Of a stretch of 64,000 bases of DNA, positions 49,523 to 60,499 are shown in pieces (within the stretch, counting starts at the first letter, position 1; each line of letters starts with the position of its first letter). The stretch is taken from positions 52,589,001-52,653,000 of the forward strand of contig CM059582.1 in NCBI GenBank assembly GCA_030407085.1, given 5' to 3'. The position numbers and the translations under genes were made by a program. Under the pieces are notes generated by a model, which saw nothing but the letters and a program-made list of their open reading frames with translations, searched no databases and was not told the origin of the DNA. This DNA comes from Trichopria drosophilae. Its lineage: Eukaryota > Arthropoda > Insecta > Hymenoptera > Diapriidae.

Positions 49523-49719
49523 AACGGGCACGAAGGACCCAAATGTTGCTAAAACGTTTCTAGAATGTTCCAGAAACGTTCCTAAAACGTTAAATGTCTG
49601 CAACATGAATGAAACGTTTATAAAACGTTCCGTAAAAGTTGCAGACATTTAACGTTTTAGGAACGTTTCTGGAACGTTCTAAAAACGTTTTAGAAACATT
49701 CGGGACTTTCGTGCCCGTT
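49523..49719. mobile_element. 197-bp palindrome packed with AACGTT motifs
   Basis: Arms 49523-49604 and 49638-49719 are near-perfect reverse complements with a 33-base loop. The outer ends AACGGGCACGAA and TTCGTGCCCGTT pair. Within each arm ACGTTTC, GAACGTT and AAACGTT motifs repeat at about 10-base spacing. Both strands carry an accidental open frame (49434-49652 and 49439-49648) because the sequence is self-complementary. The whole would form a long stable hairpin in RNA or cruciform in DNA. Most likely a foldback MITE. Confidence 0.75.
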
Positions 49720-50139
49720 CAGCTGTCACGATAATTGGTACCAAGGCTTCCCTGGTAAAAATCGAAGAGTGTATCAAGTATTTCTTGCCTAAATTCATGC
49801 TTAAAATAGCATTTAAGCATTACAAAAAATAACGGAAGAGTGAATTTAGACAATTTAAAGCGTCCGACACCCTTCATTTTTAACAGGATTATTTCAGATC
49901 GCTAGAATCTAGATCATCCTCTAGAGCAACAATTGCATTCAGGCTCCAGCAAGTAACAAGATATCAACATTTTTAAGAAATTTTCGAGAAGTGTTCTTCA
50001 CATTTTACATTTTCGCCTCGCAAAGGGTTAAGTGTTGAGCTAGCTGCTGGCTACGAGGAACGTCTGTAGGAAATGGGTTTGGACTCGACTATTCCGGAAT
50101 TGACAATACCACGTATTATCAAATTATTCGTACAAAATA
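49720..50139. other. Non-coding DNA containing a solo TTAA-family right end
   Basis: TCGCCTCGCAAAGGGTTAA at 50013-50031 matches the right ends of the TTAA family; the AGGCGAAAAT next to it, reverse-complemented, is also found at the right end of 40917-41497. No adjacent left end fits. The other DNA here is featureless. Confidence 0.45.
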
Positions 50140-50789
50140 TTATAACGGGTATATCGGGTATTACTTGATTCGACTACTTTTTAACTACTGAAAGTATTTC
50201 AATAGGTCCTCAACGGAATTTTATAGGTTATAGTTACAACCATAAATGAGTTGAATCAACAAAAAAGATAGTTATGGAAATTACACTTTGGCAGTTAATT
50301 CTACTGCATTTAAAAACATTTTTTAGAGTCTAACTACCTAGTGCACTAAAAACTATTCAACATGCTGGAGCGATATATTTTTATTTGAATTTAGCAGAAC
50401 TACATTTTTAGTTGATTTAACTTCTTTACGGTAGTAACTGCAACTTAGAAAATTTTTTTGAAGCGTATCGAACTTAAAGTAGTCAGATAAACTAAGAATT
50501 ATTCTGAAAATTTTCTTTTAGTGGAATGATTTTTAGTGCAGCTATTGGCGGTTGCTTTTTCATTATATTAGTGCATGCCTTTCTGAGTTTTATGCATAGT
50601 ATCGCATTTCGTGATCTCTAATTATTCGGAATACTTTTTCGTTTACTGGATAAATAATATTAACTTAAGCAAATATAGTAGAATTAATAACATCAACAAA
50701 GTTATACTAGCAAACAAAAATTTCTTTTATCTACTTTTGATTCAACTTCTCAATGGTAGTTGAATTTGACAAGTAAATTTTGTTCAGTG
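50140..50789. mobile_element. Probable TA-type MITE, right end clear, left end not found
   Basis: The right end reads AAATTTTGTTCAGTG followed by TA at 50790-50791, matching the CACTGA-type termini of the other TA elements in reverse complement. The interior is rich in ATAGTTA, GTAGTTGAATTTGAC and ACTAAAAACTATT motifs like those of 27755-28550. I could not locate the left terminus; 50140 is where the motif-rich stretch begins. Confidence 0.4.
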
Positions 50790-50791
50790 TA

Positions 50792-53151
50792 TGAAAAAAA
50801 CGAATGAATTAAATTAAATATTTCTTAATATCAAAGAGAAATTGGTAATTGAGATCAATCAAATTCAAAATCATCCAATTGTCTATATTTATACAAATTG
50901 TACGTCATGTCGAAACATAATCTATATGTTTGTGCGTCCTAGAAAGTTTTCATTTAATGAGTGTAGGCAAACACATTTAATGTTAGAAAATACCCAGTTT
51001 CCACATACTTCACTTTCCAGCACGACGTGTGTACTATTTACAATACATCAGAAGTAATGTTTCCTACCTTTTGCAATTTCAAGTATCACTCGTAACATTT
51101 TAATTGACGCAATTTGAACGACGCGAAATACATTTGTACTTGAGAACAATGTACATTAATGTATTCACTTAATTAGAATAATGTAGCCTCAGTATATATT
51201 GAAGAAAATATAATACACGTGAAAATGACTTAGATGCTTCATCAAGAAGATGTTTTTTGAAAACAAGTTCGTTCCATTACCAAACAGTTGAAACACAGCT
51301 GAACATTACTTATATCAGAGAACGTAAATACAAAGGCAACAAAAACAATCCATTAAACTAGCTGTTTAGCTATAAATGCGGTATATTATATTAAATATAA
51401 TATTAAATGTGGTGATGAAATATTGGTATCCTTGTAAAAGTATTACAAATGTAACTTCACGTATTAAATTTTTGTATTATAGATAGAGGATAAGCGAATT
51501 TTGAATTACTTTTAACGTTCCTTAATTATTAGCTTATCATATATTTATTATAATGCATTGAATTTATGAAATGTAAATAAAGGATAATTTTTCAACATAT
51601 TGTTCGATTTTTTTCAAATTTTCCTAAAAAGTCCGGCATTTTTGTAATTAAATGAACCCTGATATTATTATCAAAATATAACGTCGATTTAAAAAGTACA
51701 ACATTTTTTATTATATTTTAATAACAAAGTATATATAATGTATTATGTGTTATATGTAAGCAAGATACAACTTTGAACAAAAGTTATTTATTTTGTAAAC
51801 ACAAGTTTTTTATGAAATGTGACGGGAAAACCGTTTAAGCTCCTCTAAAGCCCATGTATCGCAATGCCGACGTATGACGTTGATAAACCAATATTTAATT
51901 CTTCTACTTTTACCTACAGTACATTTTTTGTGGTTTCGTGAAGAATCATACTGCTATTATTTCCTTCCATTTTTCAACCACGTACCATAAGGTTTTCCTA
52001 CCCACATTAGAGCAAAGTATGTCGAACGTGCCATTTGAAAATGGCGTCACGGGCCAGTGTAACATTCAACATCAGCCGTAAATCGCCGGATGCAAAGATA
52101 ACATTCAGGATATTGGAATAACAACACACCGTTATCGGCTCTTGAAAAGCGCGGCCACCGCACGTTATTGTTAACAGTTTGAAGAGCTTATATATGGTTA
52201 AAATGAACTTTAGTATATAAAAGATTCTATTTTCTTATTTTGAAAATTATAGCATTTATCATTATTCGACCACAGGTAGCGAGAAGTATCCATTCCAGTG
52301 GATTTTTATACGTCGATTACTAAAATATTATTGATAATATAAATTCAACGATTTCCATATATGTGTTATAATTTGAAACTAATTTTTTATTAATTTACAT
52401 GCTATCAATATCGCCAGTTGAAACTTATTAATATATATACATTTAAAACGGTGTGGATTTAACTCTAAATATTGCATATATTTCTAAGCAGAATGTTTCT
52501 TAATCGCATATAATTAAGTTATATTCAATATGTAATTTAACGATTCTTTGTTTTAAATCTTAAGATTAATATACATACAACCATGCTGCTATTAAGAGTG
52601 ATATGGTAATTCATATTTTTTGGAGTCTTTTGCAATAAAATAATAAAAAGTGTAGAATGAAAAATATCCGAAATAAATTGTTATATTTTGTTGCTAGGGT
52701 TTATGTATACAGTAATATGATTCTATAATCCTATAATTAGTACACGATAATTTCAAAGTAGGGTATACGCCAAGGTAAACAAACTTTCCTGATACATCAC
52801 TGGTGGTCAGTGGCATCAAACTTTCGTTTTTAATACTCTGGAGTGGTAATTAGCAATTTGTCAGCAAATTAATCAATTGATAAGAAATGCAATCCAACAT
52901 AATATTTATGAAGGATAATTGTATTACAAGCCTCTTCCTCAAAGATCAAAATGCAGTCCTTCCCTGCTTCAATAAAACCACACATTTAAAGTAAAAATAT
53001 CGAAACCGTCAGTGTTGCATCGGTTATTTCTGTCTTTATTCGACGATATATTCATGCTTCGTTTGTGTGCCAGTCAGATCATACGTATAGAGTTTACTAA
53101 ATATAGGCAATTCAGGAAAACACCAAAAACGAAAATATTCATCGGATTCCA
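50792..53151. other. Mostly AT-rich non-coding DNA
   Basis: No gene supported. 52020-52160 is GC-richer, with GCCATTTGAAAATGGC (a short perfect inverted repeat) and no recognisable frame. The 71-codon + frame at 50842-51057 has no supporting signal. Confidence 0.4.
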
Positions 53152-53162
53152 GTGACGGCAAA

Positions 53163-53309
53163 ATGGAGCTGAGTTTCAACTTTAACTGCATATTCTATTT
53201 GGCAATACTATTGTTCCTGAATGAAATGGTAGAGTTTTTGGACGCCTATGTGCAAAAATTAAAGATACCTTTGGCTGTTCTCCGATGTATACTCTTGCTT
53301 GTCTTGCTT
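53163..53309 (+). CDS. Candidate first coding exon, hydrophobic protein
   Basis: ATG at 53163 lies in a good insect start context (GGCAAAATGG). The frame runs exactly 49 codons to GTGAGTTTG, a strong 5' splice site (GT at 53310), giving a phase-0 intron. Residues 9-19 (CIFYLAILLFL) are hydrophobic and could be a signal peptide core or membrane segment. Residues 38-49 (AVLRCILLLVLL) are a second hydrophobic stretch. Upstream, GGATTCCAG at 53143-53151 could be an acceptor, and TCAGTG near 53008 could be an initiator if the gene starts here. Read through, the frame would end at 53375 (70 residues). No family is recognised. A small membrane or secreted protein is plausible. Confidence 0.35.
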
Positions 53310-53375
53310 GTGAGTTTGATAAAGGCACGAATTACGATAGTCTCAATTGTCTTATATCATCAAGTTCCTTGCTAA

Positions 53376-54969
53376 CAGGCTCTCAAATTAGTAAAAATGA
53401 ACTAATAAAATGATTGGTTAAAAGCGTGCTTAAAGTAAGAGCAACAAGACCAAAATGTGACCAAACATGGAATACTAAAATAACTATAACGATAACGATT
53501 TCCAAGAAACTAATAGCCTTGGTCACTGGTTCACATTCAAACATTGTCAGTAATAAAAGTTTGTAATATTACGAAAAATCTGAATGCTATGGAATTTAAA
53601 ATTTCAGGTAAGACAAAAACTTCAGCTTTAAATAAAAAATAACCACTGCTTGAAATTGCTCGTTATGAGAAAAATTCCAAAATTTTCCCAACGTTTGACT
53701 TAAAAATTTATTTAGTATAGACATTAGAGGCTCTTCTGAAACATTCATATAATTTAAGTAACCTCACAATGAAGATAATTGTTAGACATTGAGTCGTAGT
53801 TTACAAAACATATGGCCGGGAAGTAGTGTAGATGTAGAAAAATATAGGTACAGGTTAAAGTACGCATCAAGCTTCAACCACCTTACCAAAAAAGGACAGC
53901 ATTCAACGTGTACATTTAAACGAACTTACCTGCATACGAATTTCTATTATAATTGTATGTAACGCCACTTCCGAAAAAGATCAATCCCTCTCTTTGTTTT
54001 CGTCTTTAAATAAAAGAGACACCAGAATTTTAAACTGCAACACTTTAAACATATGAATCTATCATCGAATGAAGACCAAAACAACCGATGCAGCACTGAT
54101 GGGTTCGATTTTTTAGCTTGAAATGTGTGATTTTAATAGCGCTGGAAATAGAAAACATTTTAATGTTTTTCGGAAGAAGAGTTACATATAATTACAATAG
54201 AACTTTACTTACAGGTATGTTCGTTTAATTGTATAATTATATGTGACAAATGAATTCATAGAATGTTGTACCTCTTATAGAATTCGAGCTCACTAAATAC
54301 GAAAGTTATATTTTAAGGGGCGACAAGCAATCTAAGCTGTCAAAAAAGTGGGGAAACTTTCCGCCATAAACATTCACTTTTTAGATTCTTTTTTCAAGAT
54401 TTATGTACAAAAATATGATCGTTCATCGCAAGAGCTACCAGGTGAGGTAATATAGTCAGGATTTATTATTTGTAAATAACAAAAATCAAACTTGAAAGTT
54501 TCATGTCAGGCATAGGATATGGCATCTTGAGAAAGGAAAATCACAACCTCAAAATTTGACGTCAAAACTTATCCTAACTATATTACCTAACCCAATACCC
54601 CTTGTGATCAGTAACCTATTTCTGTAAAGAAATTCAGTAAAAAAGGTCTAAAAAGATAATAATTATGGCGCAAAGTTCCCTCCCTTTTTTGACAATAATA
54701 TGTTGGTTGAAATTTGGAAAAGTGTCCCGAAATCACAACCTATTGTTAATACGATGTCCGAATTTCAACATCCAAAATGAAGAATTGAATTATAAAATCC
54801 ATCATTAAGAGTTTTATTAGCATTTAAATGCCTGGCGTTAGATAATTCAAATTAATAGATTAAATAGGGCACTTTAAATTTAAAAAAAAAACTGAGAGAG
54901 AAAGGGGCATGTATAAATGCTCCTTAATTTTAAATAACATCATCCAAGCGAATTGAATGACTTTCAGAA
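53376..54969. other. AT-rich non-coding DNA with an imperfect inverted repeat
   Basis: 53916-53980 and 54165-54230 are imperfect inverted copies, sharing TTAAACGAAC, TACCTG, ATAATTGTATGTAAC and CTTCCGAAAAA. The left copy contains GCAG|GTAAGTTCG on the minus strand, an excellent donor sequence that is only partly kept in the right copy. No exon frame supports it. The rest is AT-rich. Confidence 0.45.
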
Positions 54970-55045
54970 AATTGGTCTGCCATGTTAGATCTGACTTTTT
55001 GAATTTCGATAATCTAACATTAAATGCTTATTTTAACTGCGAATT
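54970..55045 (-). repeat. Fragment of the TTAA-family module
   Basis: GGTCTGCCATGTTAGATCTGACTTTTTGAATTTC followed by a TAATCTAACAT core is a diverged minus-orientation module. No termini were recognised around it. Confidence 0.4.
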
Positions 55046-57555
55046 GTAAATAACCGCATATTTAAACGGTAACCAGATTCACTACAATTACATTTCTATT
55101 GTGGAAATATTAATAAAATGAATACTTAGATTGGTTAAGAATTTGTGGGAGAACGGGAACGGTGATGTCATGACCACCTGTGTTGTGCTAAGAAACTCTA
55201 CGCTGCACGCTTTTATTACATGTTTTACATTTATTTAAAACATATCACAATGTTTTACTTTTGAACAGAATTATTTAAAAATTTAAATAAAATGCTTTAC
55301 ATGAAGAAATATTTATAAATAGTATGTTTACTGTATGAAATTTCGATACAATAATGTTCTAGATTTTGCGAAAATTACTTTAAAATAAAATAAACATATT
55401 ACTCTAATGCTATATGCTCGATTCGGGAATAAAAGGGAGGAGGTTCTGTATGATATAATCATAATTCATTTTAATTACGAATTCTGCACATGCTGCTATC
55501 AGATGCATTCTATGGAAAATCGTTCTCCTGGGTATTTTATGACCGGTTGAATATTGAGAAATGTGATTAATAAAGAGTTTCAATTCTTAGAGAAGACATG
55601 CAGACTGATTATTTATGATAGTATACCAATTTCATCAATTAAGTGAAGCGACGTAAATTATGCATATTTTATATATTTTCAGATTAAACTAGGAATTTTT
55701 TCATGTTGATTGACAATCTGAACACCTTGAATCTGTTCAAATCATCCTGACATTATCGGTTTACTTTGAAAAGAAAATATATTTAAAAGGTCTTTTAATA
55801 AAATGTCAGGAAACATAATGTTTTTAAAGGTTCGAACAGATAGATTATAGAACAGACTGATGCAAATGTGATGATGGACAAGATGCAGGAGATCCTACCC
55901 TTACTTCCTCATTTATTCGGCATTACTTGTTGTGAAATTTGCACTTAGGATCTGACAAAGTATAGACCACCTTTTATTTATTTTTTAGCGTGTTATTATA
56001 ATTTTACGAAGTTTCTTCTGCATCTCTCCCTGCTCCTTCTCCATCGTTTTAACTTCCATTCTCGATTTAAGTGATTCTAGCCTTTAAAATCTCAAGCTTA
56101 AGATTTTCAAGGCGACGAATTTCTACTCAGTAGTCTTAGAATAGCATTCGCAGCCGTGTTTACTCACGGCAACGAAACACCATTAAGGGAATTACCACGT
56201 CGAGCTTTACTCGTCACTCGGCAAAGTGAGCAATGCGAGTGAAAGAAACTGATTACCAGCTGAAAATCATTTTATCGGTAGTAACTGAGTTTGCATGCGA
56301 AAAAGCTCAGATCCGTCGTACATCCGAAATTATGCACGGAGAAAAGTCGCAAGCATCGAAAGTCATTTGTGAATCCATTTCCAAGATCCGACGAAGCTGA
56401 CGGCACCGTGACTAGACCGATTTCTTCGCGAAATTTGCATCGATTATTCTATCAGGTGTTTTATACGAAGAAACGTCATTTGTAAAATGTCAGATAAACG
56501 CCTCGGCTTTTCCGAATTCGCATATTCTCAGCTCAATTTCTTGTTTAAATCTGAATGAAAGTTGTTAAGCCTGCAAGCATTCCTTTGTGTATTATCGCAT
56601 AAACCAGTAAACGTTTGCTCGTATTATTTGTCGAGATATAATGAAAACTTTTCGTTCCGTAGAAAATGCAACGAACTTGCAGTTCCTGTTTAATTATTCA
56701 TCGATCGTCCTTGCATATTTACGTTAATTGCACATTAACTGTTAACAATGTACACTGCAGTGAATAAATTACCGACAGTTCTCAGCGCGCATCGTTAAAA
56801 TGGATTCTATAGAAGCCAAATTTTATTACTTGAAGCGATTTCCATTAATTATACCAGACCTATATCAACTCGATATACATTGGTTAACTTTAAACGTATT
56901 AAAAATAGATTCCAACTGGTGCGAACGGTCATGGTATATAGAAATATTTCAGAGGTACCAGCTTCGAATCGAACGTCGGTTTCTCCCTTAGGGAATTGGG
57001 CGTTAATTGCGTCCCTAAGCCACCAGATCTCCTGCTTCGTATTCGAGCTTTCCAAAGCTCTTTTTATTATTATCATCATCCTATCAAATTCACGCTTTAG
57101 ATAGTTCTGATTTTTATTCGTTTAATGTTTTTTTTGTGTAATATCGGTTTATGTTTCCTGAAACGATAATGTGTTATTGAATTTATCTCTTTTCACTGTG
57201 GTAATAAAAGTAATAAAAATCGATTGTACTTCGCAGCAATAGAGTCGCACCAATAAGCAAGAAATTTCAATAATATTGATATATTAAATTAATATATTAT
57301 AATATTACATATCTGTTTACGATAGAGTGTGATGTTTTTATATTATGTGATCTGCTTCCATGCTTTTTTTAATATTACCAATAATATGTATTGAAAGTAT
57401 TGCTTTATTTATTCACACTGTAGAGTTTCTTAAGGTGGAAATTACTTGAATGTACAATTTTACTTTAAACAAGTGAGAATTGAGCCACATTCTTGAAGCC
57501 TTATTTTACTTCATATTAAAGTGAAGTTTCACCTAGTGAAGTGGAATGCATCAAT
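55046..57555. other. Non-coding DNA with GC-richer patches
   Basis: Patches at about 56100-56480 and 56880-57080 are GC-richer and carry short open frames on one or both strands, none with splice pairs or domains. They resemble the other candidate regulatory patches in the window. The remainder is AT-rich. Confidence 0.35.
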
Positions 57556-58085
57556 AGTTTAACCCTTTAAGGACGGGAGGGACATACTTTCAACACCAGT
57601 TTGAACGTCGGTAATTTGTATATAAACGCATTTGGAAAAATTTTATCTCTAAGGTTTCTAACGTAAAATTTTATCCTCATTCAGCATCTCCAATAAAATT
57701 TTGATAAAACGAACCGCAAAAAAGTTATATACGTTTCTTTAAAAAAAACCATGTTTTTTTACATTTTCTTTTTTATTAAAACATCACTTTCACCACGAAA
57801 TGACGTTAGAAAACATGTCTATGGGGAAAATATCGCGTCGGTGGACCGTCAGGATTCATATGTACCATGCGCGAATTTGTATTCAAGATGGAATTTTCCA
57901 AAATGGCGCCTGGAAGCTCAAAAGTCCTTTTCAAACTTAACAAATTTTTTTCTTGAAAACTATCGACTTAACAGAAAATTTTCTAAGAACAATAATGCTT
58001 TGAAATGGGACCCCTGTGTATTTGTTTATAAGTGTCTAATAACGCCAAAGCTCAGGTGGTTCGGATTCCACCTTTAGGTCCCGTC
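57556..58085 (+). mobile_element. TTAA-type repeat, left end and interior
   Basis: TTTAACCCTTTAAGGACGGG near 57559 is a TTAA-CCC terminus of a different subfamily. The following 500 bp include TATCGCGTCGGTGGACCGTC and AAAATGGCGCC and end near TTTAGGTCCCGTCGCG. No inverted partner GGG-TTAA was found, so the right boundary is approximate. The 108-codon frame at 57751-58077 lies in it and shows no transposase motif. Confidence 0.4.
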
Positions 58086-58205
58086 GCGATTTAGTTCCAT
58101 ATGGGTTCAGAAAAGTCGACGTAAAATAATTTAACAACAAAAAAAAAACATTTCAGAGAATAATAAACGTTAATATTAGATTTTTATTTCTATAAAAACT
58201 GATTT

Positions 58206-58595
58206 GACTTTTAAGTGACCTGCAAAATTAATCACTTGGTCAAACATTTTTTACATTGAAATATCCTTCCAGTAAGACCTCAAGGACGGCTACCCGAGAT
58301 CATTTTTTTGCGGTTCACCTCAAAAACTCGACAAATCACAAAATAGAAAGATCAAAAACCTGACATTTAAAAAAACAGATATTCAAAAACCAAACATTTT
58401 AAATATGCACATATTCTGAAAATGTAATTAATGATTAAATTCTAACTGTGCTTAATGTAATAAATAATCCGGAGGTACCTTCATGATTTCATGATCTTCA
58501 GGTGGCCTACAAAATTAATCCCTTGGTCAAACATTTTTCCCTTGAAATGACCTTCCATTAAAACCTCAAAACCGCGAGCCGACATAATTTTTTTT
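58206..58595 (+). repeat. Direct repeat of about 100 bp, 287 bp apart
   Basis: 58206-58305 and 58493-58595 align throughout, sharing CAAAATTAATC, TTGGTCAAACATTTTT and AAACCTCAA/AGACCTCAA followed by a C-, G- and A-rich block and a poly(T) run. The first copy is just outside the inverted element at 58312-58724 and the second lies inside it. The duplicated unit may be a tandemly repeated internal segment of a larger element. Confidence 0.65.
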
Positions 58596-58724
58596 TATGT
58601 AGTGAGCGCGCCAATCGTATGTATCTGTATTTTGAAATGTCTCATTTTTTTAATGTCTGCATTTTGAAATGTCGAGTTTTTGAAGTGTCTGTTTTGTGAT
58701 TTATCGGGGTTTTGAGGTACACCC
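58312..58724. mobile_element. Second inverted element with 16-bp tandem termini
   Basis: The left end GGTTCACCTCAAAAACTCGA and, reverse-complemented, the right end GGGTGTACCTCAAAACCCCG form inverted termini. Each arm contains about five or six units like TCAAAAACCTGACATT, in line with the 16-bp unit at 41719-41920. Units are more diverged here. The 105-codon minus frame at 58595-58912 overlaps and reads the units as repeated PDKSQNRHF-like residues, so it is not a gene. Confidence 0.65.
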
Positions 58725-60269
58725 AAATTTAACAGACACATAATTTCAAATAAAGATTTGAGGTTATGTGTGAAATAGAAAAAAAAACACATCTCTATAA
58801 TATTACAAATTATAGTCCTTATCCCATATAACAGAACTTTTTTTAAATTTGTTATTCTCTTTATTATGTATTGCTTGAAATACACCGTTGAACGGTTCAA
58901 TTTCCAAGACACTTGATTACTGTGTAGCTAATTTTGGTACAAGTGTAGTCTCAAAGTTTACAACTAAAATATAATAAAATTGCATTGTTAATATGCCAAA
59001 GATTTAAACTAAATTAATTAAATATGTACAATGTGCCTTACAAAGGTAATATTGTAAGTAACGATTGTTAATAAATCTACACAACGTGATTTCCATTTGT
59101 CTCTGTTGAACATATAGGACTGGAAGCCAACGTGTTTCAAATTTTCTATTCTACATCTACTCGTGTGTTTGGGTAATTATAACTGTAAAAATGGCTACTT
59201 TTGCAAATTAGTTTATCTACATTCGTCAAAGTAGTAAATTTTTTAAGAAATAGCCAGTCGAGTATTATTTTAATTACAGACATATAATTTACGCTTGAAA
59301 TTGCAAGATTCAATTAAGATTAGATTCCTGGATCCTGAGGAAGTACAACTACAACGTCCGTATCCATTGTGCCGTTGTGTCGAACTAACCATTATATTAG
59401 ATCTCTAGGATGGACTTGTAATTTTCGGTATTAGGTGTTAAAATTCCGTTGGTTACAAATGGTTTAAATTGAATCTATTGGCTTTATTCTATCAGTTATT
59501 TACAATATATATTAAACTAAATATAAAATATTTTTAATCTAATATCTGTATGTAAATATGTTTTTTTAAGTAGTGTGCGTTAATTTTTTTAATTTTTCTG
59601 TATTTGTTTCTTGTCAACTTTTGCTGTATTGTTAAAAAAAAAAGATAGAAAAATGTATGCAGCCTCTACTAACGTATATTCTCCTTTCCGCCCGAAAGAA
59701 CAAAAATTTAGCCAGTTTCCGATCTTATAGAACGAGGCATGTTATATTATCGGGGAAAGCTAATTATTCGATATAAACAAAAAGCTATTATGAGATTTTT
59801 CGTCCATTCATTTTTAACTGAATATAAATCTTGTAGTTCATTTAGTTAACCTATCAGTGTTATGTAGTCTTCTGCATATTAAAAGCATCCTCAAGTTTCA
59901 GACACATTTTATTTTGAACACGAGATAACAAATGTTTTTTATGAGTTGATATACGGGGAATTGTACAAAATTGATCACTTCTATTATCCGTATTATTTTA
60001 GGGAGGGGTAAAGTTCTAAAAATTATTTGTAAGAAAGATTTTATATTTTCAGCGTCACAGTTCTAATGTTATTAATCACGTTTTAAGACAAATCTTAAAC
60101 GGTTTTTGACATAACTTATCATCAACATTATTGTTCAGTTATATACCGTTATATGTAATAAAAGGTAAATAATAAATAAAAATATTTATTTTCAACATTA
60201 GAAATTCTATAATAATTAACAATGACCACTTATGAGAACAATTGTAATTTTCCAAGACCTTCTAACACC
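58725..60269. other. AT-rich non-coding DNA
   Basis: No supportable gene, element or array. Short homopolymers are common around 59570-59650. Confidence 0.4.
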
Positions 60270-60499
60270 TTGAATATGATCTTGTTGTCAATTTTGATTA
60301 TGATATTCGTATTCAGCACTCCAAAATACATCGGACACTATAGGTACAATAAAAATTAGAGCCATCTTTCTTGAAACAAATAGAAAGAATATAAAACAAA
60401 AAGAACAGTTGTTTAGTTTTGACCTTGAAAATTACCTTGCCGTGAATTTTAATTATAATATTCGTAATGAGCGCACCAAAATACTTTGTCGGCTATTCA
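60270..60499 (+). repeat. Diverged direct repeat of about 77 bp with a shared hydrophobic frame
   Basis: 60270-60345 and 60422-60499 are about three-quarters identical by eye. Copy 1 has an ATG frame (60276-60359, 27 codons) with MILLSILIMIFVFSTPKYIG; copy 2 reads ILIIIFVMSAPKYFVGY in the same phase but has lost the ATG and has a TGA at the equivalent of residue 5. A signal-peptide-like hydrophobic core followed by S-x-P-K-Y is kept in both. This could be two relics of one exon for a small secreted peptide, or chance conservation in an AT-rich repeat. Confidence 0.4.

Noticed and set aside
49434..49652. Overlapping open frames of about 70 codons on both strands
   Set aside because: They come from the self-complementary palindrome at 49523-49719.
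57751..58077. 108-codon + frame considered as a transposase fragment
   Set aside because: It lies in a TTAA-type repeat, has no DDE/DDD-type spacing or zinc-finger cysteines, and starts in a poly(T) stretch.
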